A stretch of DNA of 64,000 nt, taken from positions 12,831-76,830 of the forward strand of contig DATMAM010000061.1 of assembly GCA_035559995.1 (NCBI GenBank), given 5' to 3'. The stretch is from DATMAM01 sp035559995 (GTDB taxonomy: Bacteria > Desulfobacterota > Binatia > UBA9968). This document shows, piece by piece, positions 49,931 to 59,240 of this stretch. The number at the start of each line of letters is the position of its first letter. Position 1 is the first letter of the stretch. The translations under genes were made by a program, and so were the position numbers. The notes beneath the pieces are model-generated. The model was not told where the DNA came from and searched no databases. It saw only the letters and a program-made list of their open reading frames with translations.

Positions 49931-51091
49931 CTAGGTTATCCGGTGTTTGTTGGTTTCGTCGCGGTGCTTTCGCAGGTACGGGATGAAGGGAGTACCGCCG
50001 GTGCCCACGTCCACGGGATTTTTCGGCCCGCGCTGGTTTTGCTTATGAATATAGGTCTGCGCGTACTCGAGGTGGACGGAACGAAAGAGCTCCAGCCAAT
50101 GGATGCAGGCGTTGTAAGCCTCGCGCAGAGAAGGATGGCTGGTCTTGTGGTCGAGAACGAAGCGGCGGATCGAGGGACCGCGCTCGACGAACTCGACAAA
50201 CGCGCGGTGGGCCGGCGGCATGTAATCGCGCATCTCCATGAGATAGGTTTGCAACAGATCCTCTTTGTGGGCGATGCCCAGAGCCGCGTCGATCGATGGC
50301 ACCAGAGAGCTCTGCGCTCCGGTCTCGCCGCGAAACTTCTGCGGCCTTCCCCCGTACGCCTCGACGCCTTCGTACACAAGCCCCTGCGGCAGCGCCGGAT
50401 GATTCGCCCAGCCGTGAAGGTAAGGCCGCACGCGATGGTAATAAATGTACGGATCGCAATGCTCCGGCATGCGAAGAAGGATACTGTGGACCTCCTCCAG
50501 CGTGCGCGCGATCGCACGAAGATCGCGTGCCAGATCGCCGGCGTCCCCTCTCTTTACCGCTGCCTGCGCATGGACGATCCCCGCCAGAGCCGCGCCCGCC
50601 CGGGCCTCGATGGCGACGTGAACCAGGATAAACCACTCTTCGTCCAAACCGCCGTGGAAATTCTGCAGCAGCGCGATGTTCCCCAACGCGATCGGACCTT
50701 CGGGATCGATCCGCCGCCAGTTATCGAGCGCGTAAGACGCGTACGAGAGCACCGGCGGGCGCCCGAGCTGCCGCGCCACCTCAAACCACGGAACGGCCAG
50801 CGGAGCGGGGATGCGGTCAACCGTCTGGGATTCGCCCCACACGTACGCGTGCCCGAGAAACGAGAGGATGAGCATGGCGCGCCGCCGCTCCCTGTCGCCG
50901 GTCAGACGAGCCGTCTCCAGCAGAGGCAGGCGAGAGACGACCTGCCTCACCTTTCGGGCCACGAGAAGCTTCGGAAGCTCGCGCGCGACATCTTCCCAGG
51001 GCTCGTAATATTGCGGCAGCTCGGCCAGCGGATCCGGCGCGGGAAGAAATCCTCGCTCCGCGTCGATCTGAAACGCGCTTGGAGAGTTCAC
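49931..51091 (-). CDS. Indoleamine 2,3-dioxygenase family heme enzyme
   Basis: A 386-residue protein with the IDO signatures: GRPPVLSYASYALDNWR, FHGGLDEEWFILVHVAIEARAG, VRPYLHGW, RGETGAQSSLVPSIDAALGI, and FRSVHLEYAQTYI with the proximal heme ligand His340, then GTGGTPFIPYLRKHRDET. IDO opens the indole ring of tryptophan to N-formylkynurenine in the cytoplasm. The start is a GTG at 51091 without a clear ribosome site. No kynureninase or formamidase is in the window, so the pathway is open. Divergent from a zinc-ribbon gene. Confidence 0.93.
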   Translation of the reverse strand: MNSPSAFQIDAERGFLPAPDPLAELPQYYEPWEDVARELPKLLVARKVRQVVSRLPLLETARLTGDRERRRAMLILSFLGHAYVWGESQTVDRIPAPLAVPWFEVARQLGRPPVLSYASYALDNWRRIDPEGPIALGNIALLQNFHGGLDEEWFILVHVAIEARAGAALAGIVHAQAAVKRGDAGDLARDLRAIARTLEEVHSILLRMPEHCDPYIYYHRVRPYLHGWANHPALPQGLVYEGVEAYGGRPQKFRGETGAQSSLVPSIDAALGIAHKEDLLQTYLMEMRDYMPPAHRAFVEFVERGPSIRRFVLDHKTSHPSLREAYNACIHWLELFRSVHLEYAQTYIHKQNQRGPKNPVDVGTGGTPFIPYLRKHRDETNKHRIT

Positions 51092-51151
51092 GGCGGCTTT
51101 TGCGTCATCCTGAGTTATGGTAGCCTGTTTGTGAAAGAAAGGAAGCGGCCT

Positions 51152-51493
51152 ATGGACGACGAAAAGGATCGCTTCGGAGAGTTACTCAGGCTGCTCGAGC
51201 GCGCACGCGAGGACGTCTATTTCTCCGCCAGGGACCGGGAGCTGATCGAAAAGCTGAGGCAACGGCTGCGCGAAGCCCAGAAGCCGGCCGCCGAAGCTGC
51301 GATTCTGGTTTGCCCCGAATGCCAGGGCAAGCTGCAGAGCTCGACCTTCAAGGACTTCCCCACCTACGTGTGCGCAAGCTGCGGCGGAACGTGGCTCCAT
51401 CGCGGCGAGCTCGAGGAAATTTTCGCCAAGGCGCCGCGCCGGAGCTTACCGTCGCTGCTCGGAAAGCTCCGCCGCGGCCAGGTACACGCCTGA
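51152..51493 (+). CDS. zf-TFIIB zinc-ribbon protein with helical N-terminus
   Basis: A 113-residue protein starting MDDEKDRFGELLRLLERARED; a charged helix of about 55 residues is followed by LVCPECQGKLQSSTFKDFPTYVCASCGGTWLHRGELEEIFAKA, a two-CxxC TFIIB-type ribbon. Ribosome site AAGGAAG precedes the ATG. Related to the protein at 40666. Function unknown; cytoplasmic. The much longer plus-strand frame that overlaps ido upstream is antisense and not adopted. Confidence 0.85.
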   Translation: MDDEKDRFGELLRLLERAREDVYFSARDRELIEKLRQRLREAQKPAAEAAILVCPECQGKLQSSTFKDFPTYVCASCGGTWLHRGELEEIFAKAPRRSLPSLLGKLRRGQVHA

Positions 51494-51594
51494 GAGCCGC
51501 CGGCTGCGACGCAGATTTCGGGCGGCCGGAGGCGGCGCGCTTGCAGGTTTTCGGCAAGGCCAATTTTCTTAGCGCCCGGCGGCTGACTTTAAGC

Positions 51595-52767
51595 TCAACC
51601 TCTTCCCAGCGCCCGCTTTAGGTCGCCGAGCAGGTCCTCCACATTCTCGATCCCCACGGACAGACGGATCAGCCCGTCGGCAAGTCCCGCCTTCTTGCGC
51701 TCCTCTTTCGGGATCGAGGCGTGCGTCATCACCGCCGGCAGCTCGACGAGCGACTCGACGCCGCCGAGGCTTTCCGCGATCTTGAACAGGCGCAAGCGCG
51801 CCAGCACGCGCCGCGCCTCGCGCAGTCCTCCTTTGACCTCGAACGAAACAATGCCACTGAAACCGTCCATCTGCGACGCCGCTACCTCGTGTCCGGGATG
51901 CTCGGCGAGTCCGGGATAATAAACGCGCCGCACGCGCGGATGATCGCGCAAAAATTCGGCAACCTGCCGTGCGTTGCTGGCGTGCGCGAGCATGCGCAGC
52001 GCCAGCGTTTTCATCCCGCGCAGCGTGAGAAAGCAATCGAACGGCGACGGTGTGGCGCCCGCGGCGTTTTGCAAGAACTTGAGCCTTTCGTAGAGCCTGC
52101 GGTCGTTCAGGCAGATCGCGCCTCCGACCACGTCCGCATGCCCGGCGAGGTACTTGGTTGTGGAGTGAAGAACGAGGTCCGCGCCGAGCTCGAGCGGCCG
52201 CTGAAAAAAGGGCGAAGCGAAGGTGTTGTCCACGAGGCACAGAGCGCCGTATTTGTGCGCGACCGCCGCCGCCGCGGCGATGTCGGTAATTCTCAGCAGC
52301 GGATTGGTCGGCGACTCGATCCAAACGAGGCGCGTCTGGCGCGTCATCGCCCGCTCGATCTCCGCGACATTCGAGGTCTCGACGAACGAAAAGCTCAGGC
52401 CGAAGTCTCGCAGCACGCGCATAAACAGCCGGTACGTGCCGCCATAAACGTCGCGTGACGAGACCACGTGATCGCCCTGCTTGAACAGAAGCATGGCGGT
52501 CGTGGCCGCGCCCATGCCGGAGGAGAACGCGAGGCAGTACGCCGCGGACTCGAGGCTCGCGAGCGCGGCCTGGAGCGCGCTCCGCGTCGGGTTGTCCGTC
52601 CGCGAGTAGTCGTACCCCTTGTGCACGCCGGGAGCGCTCTGCGCGAAAGTGCTCGTCTGGTAGATCGGGACCGTAATCGCCCCGGTGGCGGGCTCGGGTT
52701 CTTGCCCGACGTGAATGGCCCGGGTCGCAAAACCCCCGGCAGGATGGCGCTCTTTTTTTCCTGCCAT
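51595..52767 (-). CDS. Cystathionine gamma-lyase/gamma-synthase (Cys/Met PLP family)
   Basis: A 390-residue fold-type I PLP enzyme. Cofactor lysine in DLVLHSTTKYLAGHADVVGG; N-terminal GFATRAIHVGQEPEPATGAITVPIYQTSTFAQ; SYSRTDNP-like DYSRTDNPTRSALQAAL. It cleaves cystathionine to cysteine (CGL) or makes it from acylhomoserine (CGS); sequence alone does not decide. Translationally coupled to the CBS gene upstream (TGATG overlap), which favours reverse transsulfuration and CGL. Confidence 0.93.
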   Translation of the reverse strand: MAGKKERHPAGGFATRAIHVGQEPEPATGAITVPIYQTSTFAQSAPGVHKGYDYSRTDNPTRSALQAALASLESAAYCLAFSSGMGAATTAMLLFKQGDHVVSSRDVYGGTYRLFMRVLRDFGLSFSFVETSNVAEIERAMTRQTRLVWIESPTNPLLRITDIAAAAAVAHKYGALCLVDNTFASPFFQRPLELGADLVLHSTTKYLAGHADVVGGAICLNDRRLYERLKFLQNAAGATPSPFDCFLTLRGMKTLALRMLAHASNARQVAEFLRDHPRVRRVYYPGLAEHPGHEVAASQMDGFSGIVSFEVKGGLREARRVLARLRLFKIAESLGGVESLVELPAVMTHASIPKEERKKAGLADGLIRLSVGIENVEDLLGDLKRALGRG

Positions 52768-54146
52768 CACGCCCTTCCGCTCACGTGCTCCACCACATCG
52801 AAGCGGGTGACGATCCCTTGATATTTCCCGCGCTGGCAGATGAGCACGGCGGGAGAGGCTTTGAGAAGGCTCAACACTTCGTAAAGGTCCGCGTCGGGCC
52901 CAACCGTGGGAAACGGAGGCTCGATCAACGCGCCGACGGTAAGGTCCATGATCTCGGGCGACTCGATCGTCTTTTGGAAAAGCGCGCTTTCGCTCAGCGA
53001 ACCGACGAGATTGCCTTTGTCGAAGACGGGCAATTGCGAGACGCTGTACTGGTTCATCAGCGCGATCGCTTCACGCACGGTCGAAGTAATCTCAACCGAT
53101 AGCAGCCGCGGCAGCTTTCGTTTCTTGACCTCCACGATGTCGCCGATCCGCGCGCCGCGGCCGAGGAACTGGTTCTGCCTCATCCACTCGTCCGAGTACA
53201 TCTTCGAAAGATAGATTTCCCCGGCGTCGGGAAGGAGCACAACCATAAGCTCGTCTTTGCCGAGGTTTTTTTCGCGCGCGTACCGGAGAGCCCCCTCGAC
53301 CGCCGCGCCCGAAGAGCCGCCGCAGAAAAGTCCTTCCTCGCGCGTGAGGCGGCGCCCCATGAGAAACGCGTCGCGATCCGAGACCGTCACGACATCGTCG
53401 ATATACTCCAAGAGCAGATTCTTGGGGACGAAATCCTCGCCGATTCCCTCGACTTTGTACGGGTGCGAATCGGCCCAGGACCATTTTTCCCGCCGGAAAA
53501 CCTTTGCCAGGATCGATCCTTCGGGATCCACGCCGACCACGGTGCAGCCGGGTTTCTTTTCCTTGAGATATTTTGCCGTGCCGGAGATCGATCCTCCGGT
53601 CCCCATGCCGGCGACAAAATGGGTGATCCCGCCATCGGTCTGGTCCCAGATCTCGGGACCGGTGGAGCGGTAATGGGCTTCCAGGTTCGCGGGGTTATCG
53701 TACTGCATCGGCATGTAGGCGCCCGGGATTTCCTGCGCCAGCCGCCGGGCGACCGAATAGTAAGACTGCGGCGATTCGGGCGGCACGGCAGTGGGAGTGA
53801 CCACAACCTCCGCTCCAAAAGCGCGCAGCCGGCGAATTTTCTCGATGCTCATCTTGTCCGGGATGGTAAAGATGCACTTGTAGCCCTTGACCGCGGCCAC
53901 GATCGCGAGCGCCACGCCCATGTTTCCCGACGTGGGCTCGACAATCGTGCCGCCGGGCCGCAGCAAACCTCTCCTCTCGGCATCCTCCACCATCTGAAGA
54001 GCGATCCGGTCCTTGACGCTGCGCCCGGGGTTTGTCGCCTCCAGCTTGGCGCAGACGGTCGCAAGGAGTCCGGCGCTGACCCGGTTGAGACGGACAAGCG
54101 GGGTGTTGCCGACGGCTTCGAGCACGTTGGCGGAAATTTTCGCCAT
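52767..54146 (-). CDS. cbs: Cystathionine beta-synthase with C-terminal CBS-domain pair
   Basis: A 459-residue protein. Catalytic fold-type II domain: PLP lysine K45 in NPGRSVKDRIAL, PTSGNMGVAL, GMGTGGSISGTAKYL, GSSGAAVEGAL. From residue ~335 two CBS motifs follow (IVEVKKRKLPRLLSVEITSTVREAIALMNQYSVSQLPVFDKGNLVGSL; DADLYEVLSLLKASPAVLICQRGKYQGIVTRFDVVE). It condenses homocysteine and serine (or acetyl-serine) to cystathionine; the CBS pair may bind SAM or an adenylate. Partner of the coupled CGL gene. Confidence 0.94.
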   Translation of the reverse strand: MAKISANVLEAVGNTPLVRLNRVSAGLLATVCAKLEATNPGRSVKDRIALQMVEDAERRGLLRPGGTIVEPTSGNMGVALAIVAAVKGYKCIFTIPDKMSIEKIRRLRAFGAEVVVTPTAVPPESPQSYYSVARRLAQEIPGAYMPMQYDNPANLEAHYRSTGPEIWDQTDGGITHFVAGMGTGGSISGTAKYLKEKKPGCTVVGVDPEGSILAKVFRREKWSWADSHPYKVEGIGEDFVPKNLLLEYIDDVVTVSDRDAFLMGRRLTREEGLFCGGSSGAAVEGALRYAREKNLGKDELMVVLLPDAGEIYLSKMYSDEWMRQNQFLGRGARIGDIVEVKKRKLPRLLSVEITSTVREAIALMNQYSVSQLPVFDKGNLVGSLSESALFQKTIESPEIMDLTVGALIEPPFPTVGPDADLYEVLSLLKASPAVLICQRGKYQGIVTRFDVVEHVSGRA

Positions 54147-54228
54147 TCAAGCTCCGAGCGTTAACGCAGCCGCCGAGTTGTAGACATCATGGCTCCCTTT
54201 CGCGGTTCGGTTGGCTTCATCGCGGAGC

Positions 54229-55050
54229 CTACTGCGCGCGGAGCGCCCGGGAAGGAACGGTGACGAAATCGGTCCGGATCTCGCTCACACCGGGCACGCT
54301 CTCGACGAGCCCCCTGATTTCTTGTTCGGTTGCCGGCGCCCGCAGAAATCCCGAGAGCGTCACGACTCCTCCTTTCGCTTCCACGTTGATCATCAGGCCG
54401 CGCAGCGCCGGCGACAACGCCAGCGCGGCTTGAACTCTCGCGCCGAGGCTCAAATCGCGCAAGTCCTGCTCCGAAGCGGCCGTTGGCTGGTACTGCTCGA
54501 GTTTCGCCCCCTCGACGATCAAACGGCACGCGGCGGCCGGGCTCATTTGCGCCATGTTCAAAATGAGCGCGTATTGCCCTGGCTCCCGCCAGTCCGTGCC
54601 GAACAATGCCATGAGGCGGCGGCTGTGCGCCTTGTCGACATGATCGATGTGGCGGCGGGCTCGAGCCGCATCGAACCCCTGGCGCGCCCGCACCTGCTCG
54701 ATGCGAAACTGCATGGGAGCGAGCAGCAGCACTTTGAGAACGTGCCGGATGCCGGGAAGCAAGCCATGTCCGATATGCCCGTAGTAAACCACGTTCCCTC
54801 GCTCCGCGACCTCGCACATCGCGGCCTGCAGCGCGACCCGGTACGGGCGCAGGTTCTCCACCCAGCGCTGCCACCAGTGTGGCTCCTTTTCTACAATGTC
54901 ATTGAGTTTTGCTTCCGGGATGCCGTAACGCTGGCTCGCCGCGATAAAGAGCTCGCGGCTGACGTAAGCGTAGCCCATGGCGTCGGCCACGCTTTTGGCC
55001 ACCGCCTCGTCGTCACCGAATGTGCTTCCGAAGATCGTTATGATGGGCAT
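54229..55050 (-). CDS. Cytidylate-kinase-like domain fused to BON domain
   Basis: A 273-residue protein. Residues ~1-185 match the cytidylate-kinase-like family (ITIFGSTFGDDEAVAKSVADAMGYAYVSRELFIAASQRYG; YYGHIGHGLLPGIRHVLKVLLLAP), but the phosphate loop lacks the GKG/GKS lysine. Residues ~195-265 form a BON domain (LSLGARVQAALALSPALRGLMINVEAKGGVVTLSGFLRAPATEQEIRGLVESVPGVSEIRT). BON domains usually act in the periplasm or at membranes, so the pairing with a nucleotide-kinase-like fold is odd. GGAGG precedes the ATG. Role unknown. Confidence 0.82.
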   Translation of the reverse strand: MPIITIFGSTFGDDEAVAKSVADAMGYAYVSRELFIAASQRYGIPEAKLNDIVEKEPHWWQRWVENLRPYRVALQAAMCEVAERGNVVYYGHIGHGLLPGIRHVLKVLLLAPMQFRIEQVRARQGFDAARARRHIDHVDKAHSRRLMALFGTDWREPGQYALILNMAQMSPAAACRLIVEGAKLEQYQPTAASEQDLRDLSLGARVQAALALSPALRGLMINVEAKGGVVTLSGFLRAPATEQEIRGLVESVPGVSEIRTDFVTVPSRALRAQ

Positions 55051-55082
55051 AAATCGTACCTCCTTCTTTTAAATTCAAGGAA

Positions 55083-57035
55083 CTACATTGCCCGTCGAAT
55101 CTCGCCGATGCACTGTGGATTTTCCAAGGCGGACAGGTCGCCCGGGTCCTGTCCAAGATATGCCGCGCGAATCACGCGCCGCATGACCTTGGCGTTTCGC
55201 GTTTTCGGCAAATCGCTAACGAACTTGACGGCGGCCGGCCGGAGCGGTTTGCCGAGGGCGCGCGCGACCTCGTCCTTGAGCTCCTCCGCCAGCTTTTCGC
55301 TCACCTCCTTTCCGGGCTTGAGAACGCAGAAGCACACGATCGCTTCGCCCTTGAGCTCGTCGGGCACCGCCACGGCAGCGGCTTCGCTGATCGCGCTATG
55401 GGCAACCAAAACAGATTCGATCTCGGCCGGGCCGACCCGCTTGCCTGCGACCTTAATGGTGTCGTCGGAACGGCCCAGGATGTACCAGAGGCCGTCTTCG
55501 TCGACCGCCGCCCAGTCTCCGTGCACCCAGACGTCCGGAAACCGGGACCAATAGGTCTCGAGGTAACGCTCGCGGTCTTTCCAAAAGCCGCGTGTCATGC
55601 CGATCCACGGACGGCGAACGACCAACTCGCCGACCTGACCGCGAACCGGGCGTCCCTGGTCATCGACGACGTCCGCCGCCATGCCCGGGACCGGCCCGGA
55701 AAAAGCGCACGGCTTTAGCGGCGTGAGAACATTCCCCATCACGATCCCGCCGGAGATTTCGGTGCCGCCGGAATAGTTGATGATCGGCAGACGTTTTTTC
55801 CCCGCTTTCTCAAACAGCCACCTCCAAGGCTCCGGGTTCCACGGCTCGCCGGTCGAGCCCAGAATTCGTAACGACGACAGATCGCACGCTTCGACCGGCA
55901 TGTCGCCGTGCCGCATGAGCGCGCGCACGAGCGTCGGGGAAACGCCCAGGATCGTCACCGCATGCCTTTCGACAAGCTGCCACAGGCGCCCGGGAGTCGG
56001 CCAGTCCAATGCGCCGTCGTAAAGGAGCATCGTCGCGCCCAGAAGCGTCGTTCCGAGCACCTCCCACGGCCCCATCATCCACCCCATGTCCGTCACCCAG
56101 TAAAGCGTGTCTTTTTCCTGAAGATCGAGACCGTGCGCCATGTCTTGAGCCGCCTTGATCGGAAAGCCGCAGTGCGCGTGCACCGCGCCCTTCGGCCGCC
56201 CGGTCGTCCCCGAGGTATAGATGATCATGAACGGATCTTCGGCTTCCGTTCGCTCGGTCTCGCACCGGCGCGACCGCCCTTCGACAAGCTCGTGCCACCA
56301 GCGATCGCGCGCGGACCAGGGCACCGATTGCGCCGCGTGCTTCAGGACAAAAACCTGCGCGAGGGACGGCACCTTGGCCGCCGCCTCATCGGCGATCGCT
56401 TTCATCGGCACGAGCTGCCCGCGGCGGAAAAATCCATCCGCCGTAAACAGCGCCTTCGCCCCGGCGTCGGCCAACCGGGTCGCGACCGCCTCGGCTCCGA
56501 AACCCGAAAACAGCGGCAGGACGATCGCGCCGATCTTGACGATCGCGAAAAACGCCGCCACGATCTCCGGCACCATGGGCATGTACAGGCCGACCACGTC
56601 GCCTTTTCCGAGCCCGAGCTCGCGAAGCGCATTCGCAAGCCGATTGACCTCGCGCGCGAGATCGCCGTACGTTAGCGTTCGGGTCGACCCTTGCTCGCTC
56701 TCGTAGCGCACCGCGGCGCGATTCTCGACGGGCGTGTCGGCGCGCTTGTCGAGACAATTGTGGACGATGTTCATTTTTCCGCCGACGCACCAGCGCGTCC
56801 ACGGAATTCCCTCCGAGGTGTCGACAACTTTGCGGTAAGGCTCGTAGAACTCGATCCCTAGATCGTCGAGCACCGCGCGCCAAAACCACTCCAAATCTTC
56901 CACAGAGCGGCGCAGCAATTCATCGAACGTGTCGATGCGGTGCACCTCCATGAAGCGCTTCAACCGGCTCCGTCGCACGATCTCGGGCGCCGGCCGCCAG
57001 ACAATCTCGCCGCCGAACTCAAAACGCTCCGTCAT
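55083..57035 (-). CDS. Acetyl/acetoacetyl-CoA synthetase-like AMP-forming ligase
   Basis: Start at 57035 (MTERFEFGGEIVWRPAPEIV), overlapping the MeaB stop by 4 bases; a longer open frame is antisense-driven. The 650 residues include the ACAS N-terminal region (FWRAVLDDLGIEFYEPYRKVVDTSEGIPWTRWCVGG), P-loop IYTSGTTGRPKGAVHAHCG, HGDWAAVDEDGLWYILGRSDDTIKVAGKRVGPAEIE and a lid lysine in PKTRNAKVMRRV. It activates a short acid such as acetate, propionate or acetoacetate. Last gene of the acyl-CoA operon. Confidence 0.92.
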   Translation of the reverse strand: MTERFEFGGEIVWRPAPEIVRRSRLKRFMEVHRIDTFDELLRRSVEDLEWFWRAVLDDLGIEFYEPYRKVVDTSEGIPWTRWCVGGKMNIVHNCLDKRADTPVENRAAVRYESEQGSTRTLTYGDLAREVNRLANALRELGLGKGDVVGLYMPMVPEIVAAFFAIVKIGAIVLPLFSGFGAEAVATRLADAGAKALFTADGFFRRGQLVPMKAIADEAAAKVPSLAQVFVLKHAAQSVPWSARDRWWHELVEGRSRRCETERTEAEDPFMIIYTSGTTGRPKGAVHAHCGFPIKAAQDMAHGLDLQEKDTLYWVTDMGWMMGPWEVLGTTLLGATMLLYDGALDWPTPGRLWQLVERHAVTILGVSPTLVRALMRHGDMPVEACDLSSLRILGSTGEPWNPEPWRWLFEKAGKKRLPIINYSGGTEISGGIVMGNVLTPLKPCAFSGPVPGMAADVVDDQGRPVRGQVGELVVRRPWIGMTRGFWKDRERYLETYWSRFPDVWVHGDWAAVDEDGLWYILGRSDDTIKVAGKRVGPAEIESVLVAHSAISEAAAVAVPDELKGEAIVCFCVLKPGKEVSEKLAEELKDEVARALGKPLRPAAVKFVSDLPKTRNAKVMRRVIRAAYLGQDPGDLSALENPQCIGEIRRAM

Positions 57036-57982
57036 CTTGCCTCGCCGCGGAGCAAACTTCTGGTGATCTTTTCCACCGCCGTGTAGGGATCCAGGCGCTT
57101 GGTCGAGACGTGGCGCAAAAGCCGCGCCGCCGCCGGACTCGCAAGCTTCTTGCGCGCCTGCTCGTGGAACTCCTCGGCGAGCAAGGCCAATAGCTCCCGC
57201 CGGCAGAAATTCAAGCGCGCTTCGCGGGCCTCGGGACCGGCCAGTAGCCTCGCGCCGCGCCTTTCGATCTCGTCGACCAGCTCGCCGATTCCCCGATGAT
57301 GGAGGGCGGAAGTCCGTACCACCGCGCGCCCGCCGTCGGCGTAAAGCTCGGCAAGCTGGCGGGAGGCGTCCTCGGCGCCTGGAAGGTCGCATTTGTTGAT
57401 CACCACGACGTGCGCGATCTCCACCAAGCCCGCCTTCATCCGTTGAATCTCGTCTCCCGACCAGGGCGTGAGGACCAGCAGCACCGTATGGCTCACCTCC
57501 GAGACCGCAATCTCGTCCTGGCCGGCTCCGATGGTCTCGACCAGCACCACATCCTTTCCCATGGCATCCAGGCAGTGAATGGCACCCCATATCGCCGCGC
57601 ACACCCCGCCTCTGGATCCGCGGGTTGCGAAGCTGCGGATAAAAACCTCAGGGTCCAGAAAATGGCTCTTCATCCTGACGCGGTCTCCGAGGAGCGCGCC
57701 GCCGGAGCGCGGGCTTGTCGGATCCACCGCCAAGATTGCGACTTTGCGTTGGCGCCGCCGGAGCTCGGCCGTGATCCTGTCGATCAAGACGCTCTTTCCC
57801 GAGCCCGCCGGACCGCTCACGCCGACGACATGCGCCCTGCCGGTATGGGGGTAGATCGCTTTGAGCGCCGCTCGCGCTCGGCCGTCGCCGCTCTCGATCG
57901 CCGTAAGCAACTCTGCGGTCGCGCGCGCCTCGCCCCTGAGCAATCGCTTCACCAGGCTGCGCGAATTTGCGTCCCGCGTCAT
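57032..57982 (-). CDS. meaB: MeaB/ArgK-type G-protein chaperone of B12 acyl-CoA mutase
   Basis: Start at 57982 (MTRDANSR...). The 316-residue GTPase has Walker A GVSGPAGSGKSVLID (G57-S64), DPTSPRSGGALLGDRVRM, VETIGAGQDEIAVSEVSHT (switch) and NKCDLPGA. It loads B12 and protects the mutase from inactivation. The mutase genes are 1.2 kb upstream in the same operon, with one acyl-CoA dehydrogenase between. The end overlaps the ligase start. Confidence 0.95.
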   Translation of the reverse strand: MTRDANSRSLVKRLLRGEARATAELLTAIESGDGRARAALKAIYPHTGRAHVVGVSGPAGSGKSVLIDRITAELRRRQRKVAILAVDPTSPRSGGALLGDRVRMKSHFLDPEVFIRSFATRGSRGGVCAAIWGAIHCLDAMGKDVVLVETIGAGQDEIAVSEVSHTVLLVLTPWSGDEIQRMKAGLVEIAHVVVINKCDLPGAEDASRQLAELYADGGRAVVRTSALHHRGIGELVDEIERRGARLLAGPEAREARLNFCRRELLALLAEEFHEQARKKLASPAAARLLRHVSTKRLDPYTAVEKITRSLLRGEAR

Positions 57983-58057
57983 CCGACGATTCCGACTGGA
58001 GTACCGCAGTGTTGGCGTAGCGGACAATCGAAGCTTATCTGGCGCGCCGACGCTCCG

Positions 58058-59206
58058 CTACTGCGTCTGTCGTAACAGCTCCTTCGCGATCACCATGCGC
58101 TGCACTTCGGAGGTGCCCTCGCCGATCTCGCAAATCTTGGCGTCGCGGAAACAGCGCTCCACGGGAGAACCTTTGATGTAGCCGTAGCCGCCGTGAATCT
58201 GGACGGCCTTGGACGCGGCGCGGACCGCAACCTCGGCGGCATAAAGCTTTGCCTCGGAGGCGGCCTGCCTAAAGGGCCGGCCGAGATCCTTGAGGCGCGC
58301 CGCGCGATAAACCAGCAGGCGCGCGGCTTCGATTTCGGTCGCCGTATCGGCGAGCATCCACTGGACGGCCTCGAATTCCGCGATCGGCTTGCCGAACTGC
58401 TGCCGCGCCTTGGCGTACCGCACGGCTTCATCCAGCGCCCCTTGGGCGATGCCAACGGCGAGCGCCGCCATGCCGATCCTCGCGCCCGCCAGGATGCGCA
58501 GCGCGTCTTTGAATCCCTCGTGCAGCTCGCCCAGAAGATTTTCTTTCGCGACGCGAACGCCGTCGAAATGCAGGCTCGCGGTGTCCGAAGCCCTGACGCC
58601 GAGCTTTTTCATCGCCGGCCCCGCGACCAAACCTTCGGCGCCGCGCTCGACAATAAAAGCGGAGATGCCGCTTTTGCCGCGCGCGGGATCGGTCGAAGCC
58701 ATCACAACATAGATGTCCGCGCGCGATCCGTTCGTGACGAATTGCTTCTCGCCGCTGATCCGCCAGCCGTCCTCGCACGCCGTGGCGCGGCTCTGGAGCG
58801 CCGCCGCGTCCGAGCCCGAGCCGGGCTCGGTGAGCCCCCAGCCTCCCAGCTTCTCGCCGCGGGCGAGCGGAACGAGAAATTTTCGCTTTTGCGCTTCGCT
58901 GCCGCGCGCGGCTATGTGCGCGGCACAAAGCGCGTTGTGCGCGCTCACACTCAAAGCGACCGCCGCGTCCACGCGCGCCAGCTCCTCGATGACGATGGCG
59001 GCGCTCAGCGTATCGTACCCGGCGCCGCCGTAGTCCTCCGCAACCATAATGCCGAACAAGCCCAAGCCCGCCATTTTGGGGACCAGCTCCTCGGGAAACC
59101 TCGCGCTTTCATCGCGCTCCGCGGCTCCGGGGGCGATCTCGGCCAGGGCGAACTCCCGGATCGTTCGCTTGAGCAGCTGCTGCTCCTCGGTCAGCGCAAA
59201 ATCCAT
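58058..59206 (-). CDS. Acyl-CoA dehydrogenase
   Basis: A 382-residue flavoprotein. FAD and substrate motifs GGWGLTEPGSGSDAAALQSRAT, GIAQGALDEAVRYAKARQQFGKPI and GGYGYIKGSPVERCFRDAKICEIGEGTSEVQRMVIAKELL, with the catalytic base in the EGTSE motif. It oxidises an acyl-CoA (short- or branched-chain likely) to the enoyl-CoA, passing electrons to ETF. Between MeaB and the B12-binding mutase subunit. Confidence 0.95.
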   Translation of the reverse strand: MDFALTEEQQLLKRTIREFALAEIAPGAAERDESARFPEELVPKMAGLGLFGIMVAEDYGGAGYDTLSAAIVIEELARVDAAVALSVSAHNALCAAHIAARGSEAQKRKFLVPLARGEKLGGWGLTEPGSGSDAAALQSRATACEDGWRISGEKQFVTNGSRADIYVVMASTDPARGKSGISAFIVERGAEGLVAGPAMKKLGVRASDTASLHFDGVRVAKENLLGELHEGFKDALRILAGARIGMAALAVGIAQGALDEAVRYAKARQQFGKPIAEFEAVQWMLADTATEIEAARLLVYRAARLKDLGRPFRQAASEAKLYAAEVAVRAASKAVQIHGGYGYIKGSPVERCFRDAKICEIGEGTSEVQRMVIAKELLRQTQ

Positions 59207-59240
59207 GACGATCGACGGCGGCGAGGCGGCGGCGAAAAAA

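Noticed and set aside
49763..51493. A 576-codon plus-strand open frame across the IDO gene.
   Set aside because: It is antisense to the well-supported minus-strand dioxygenase; only its last 113 codons (51152-51493) have a ribosome site and a zinc-ribbon fold.
57036..57602. N-terminal extension of the AMP-forming ligase giving 839 residues.
   Set aside because: It overlaps meaB in another frame and shows no homology; the ATGA overlap at 57032-57035 is the natural start.
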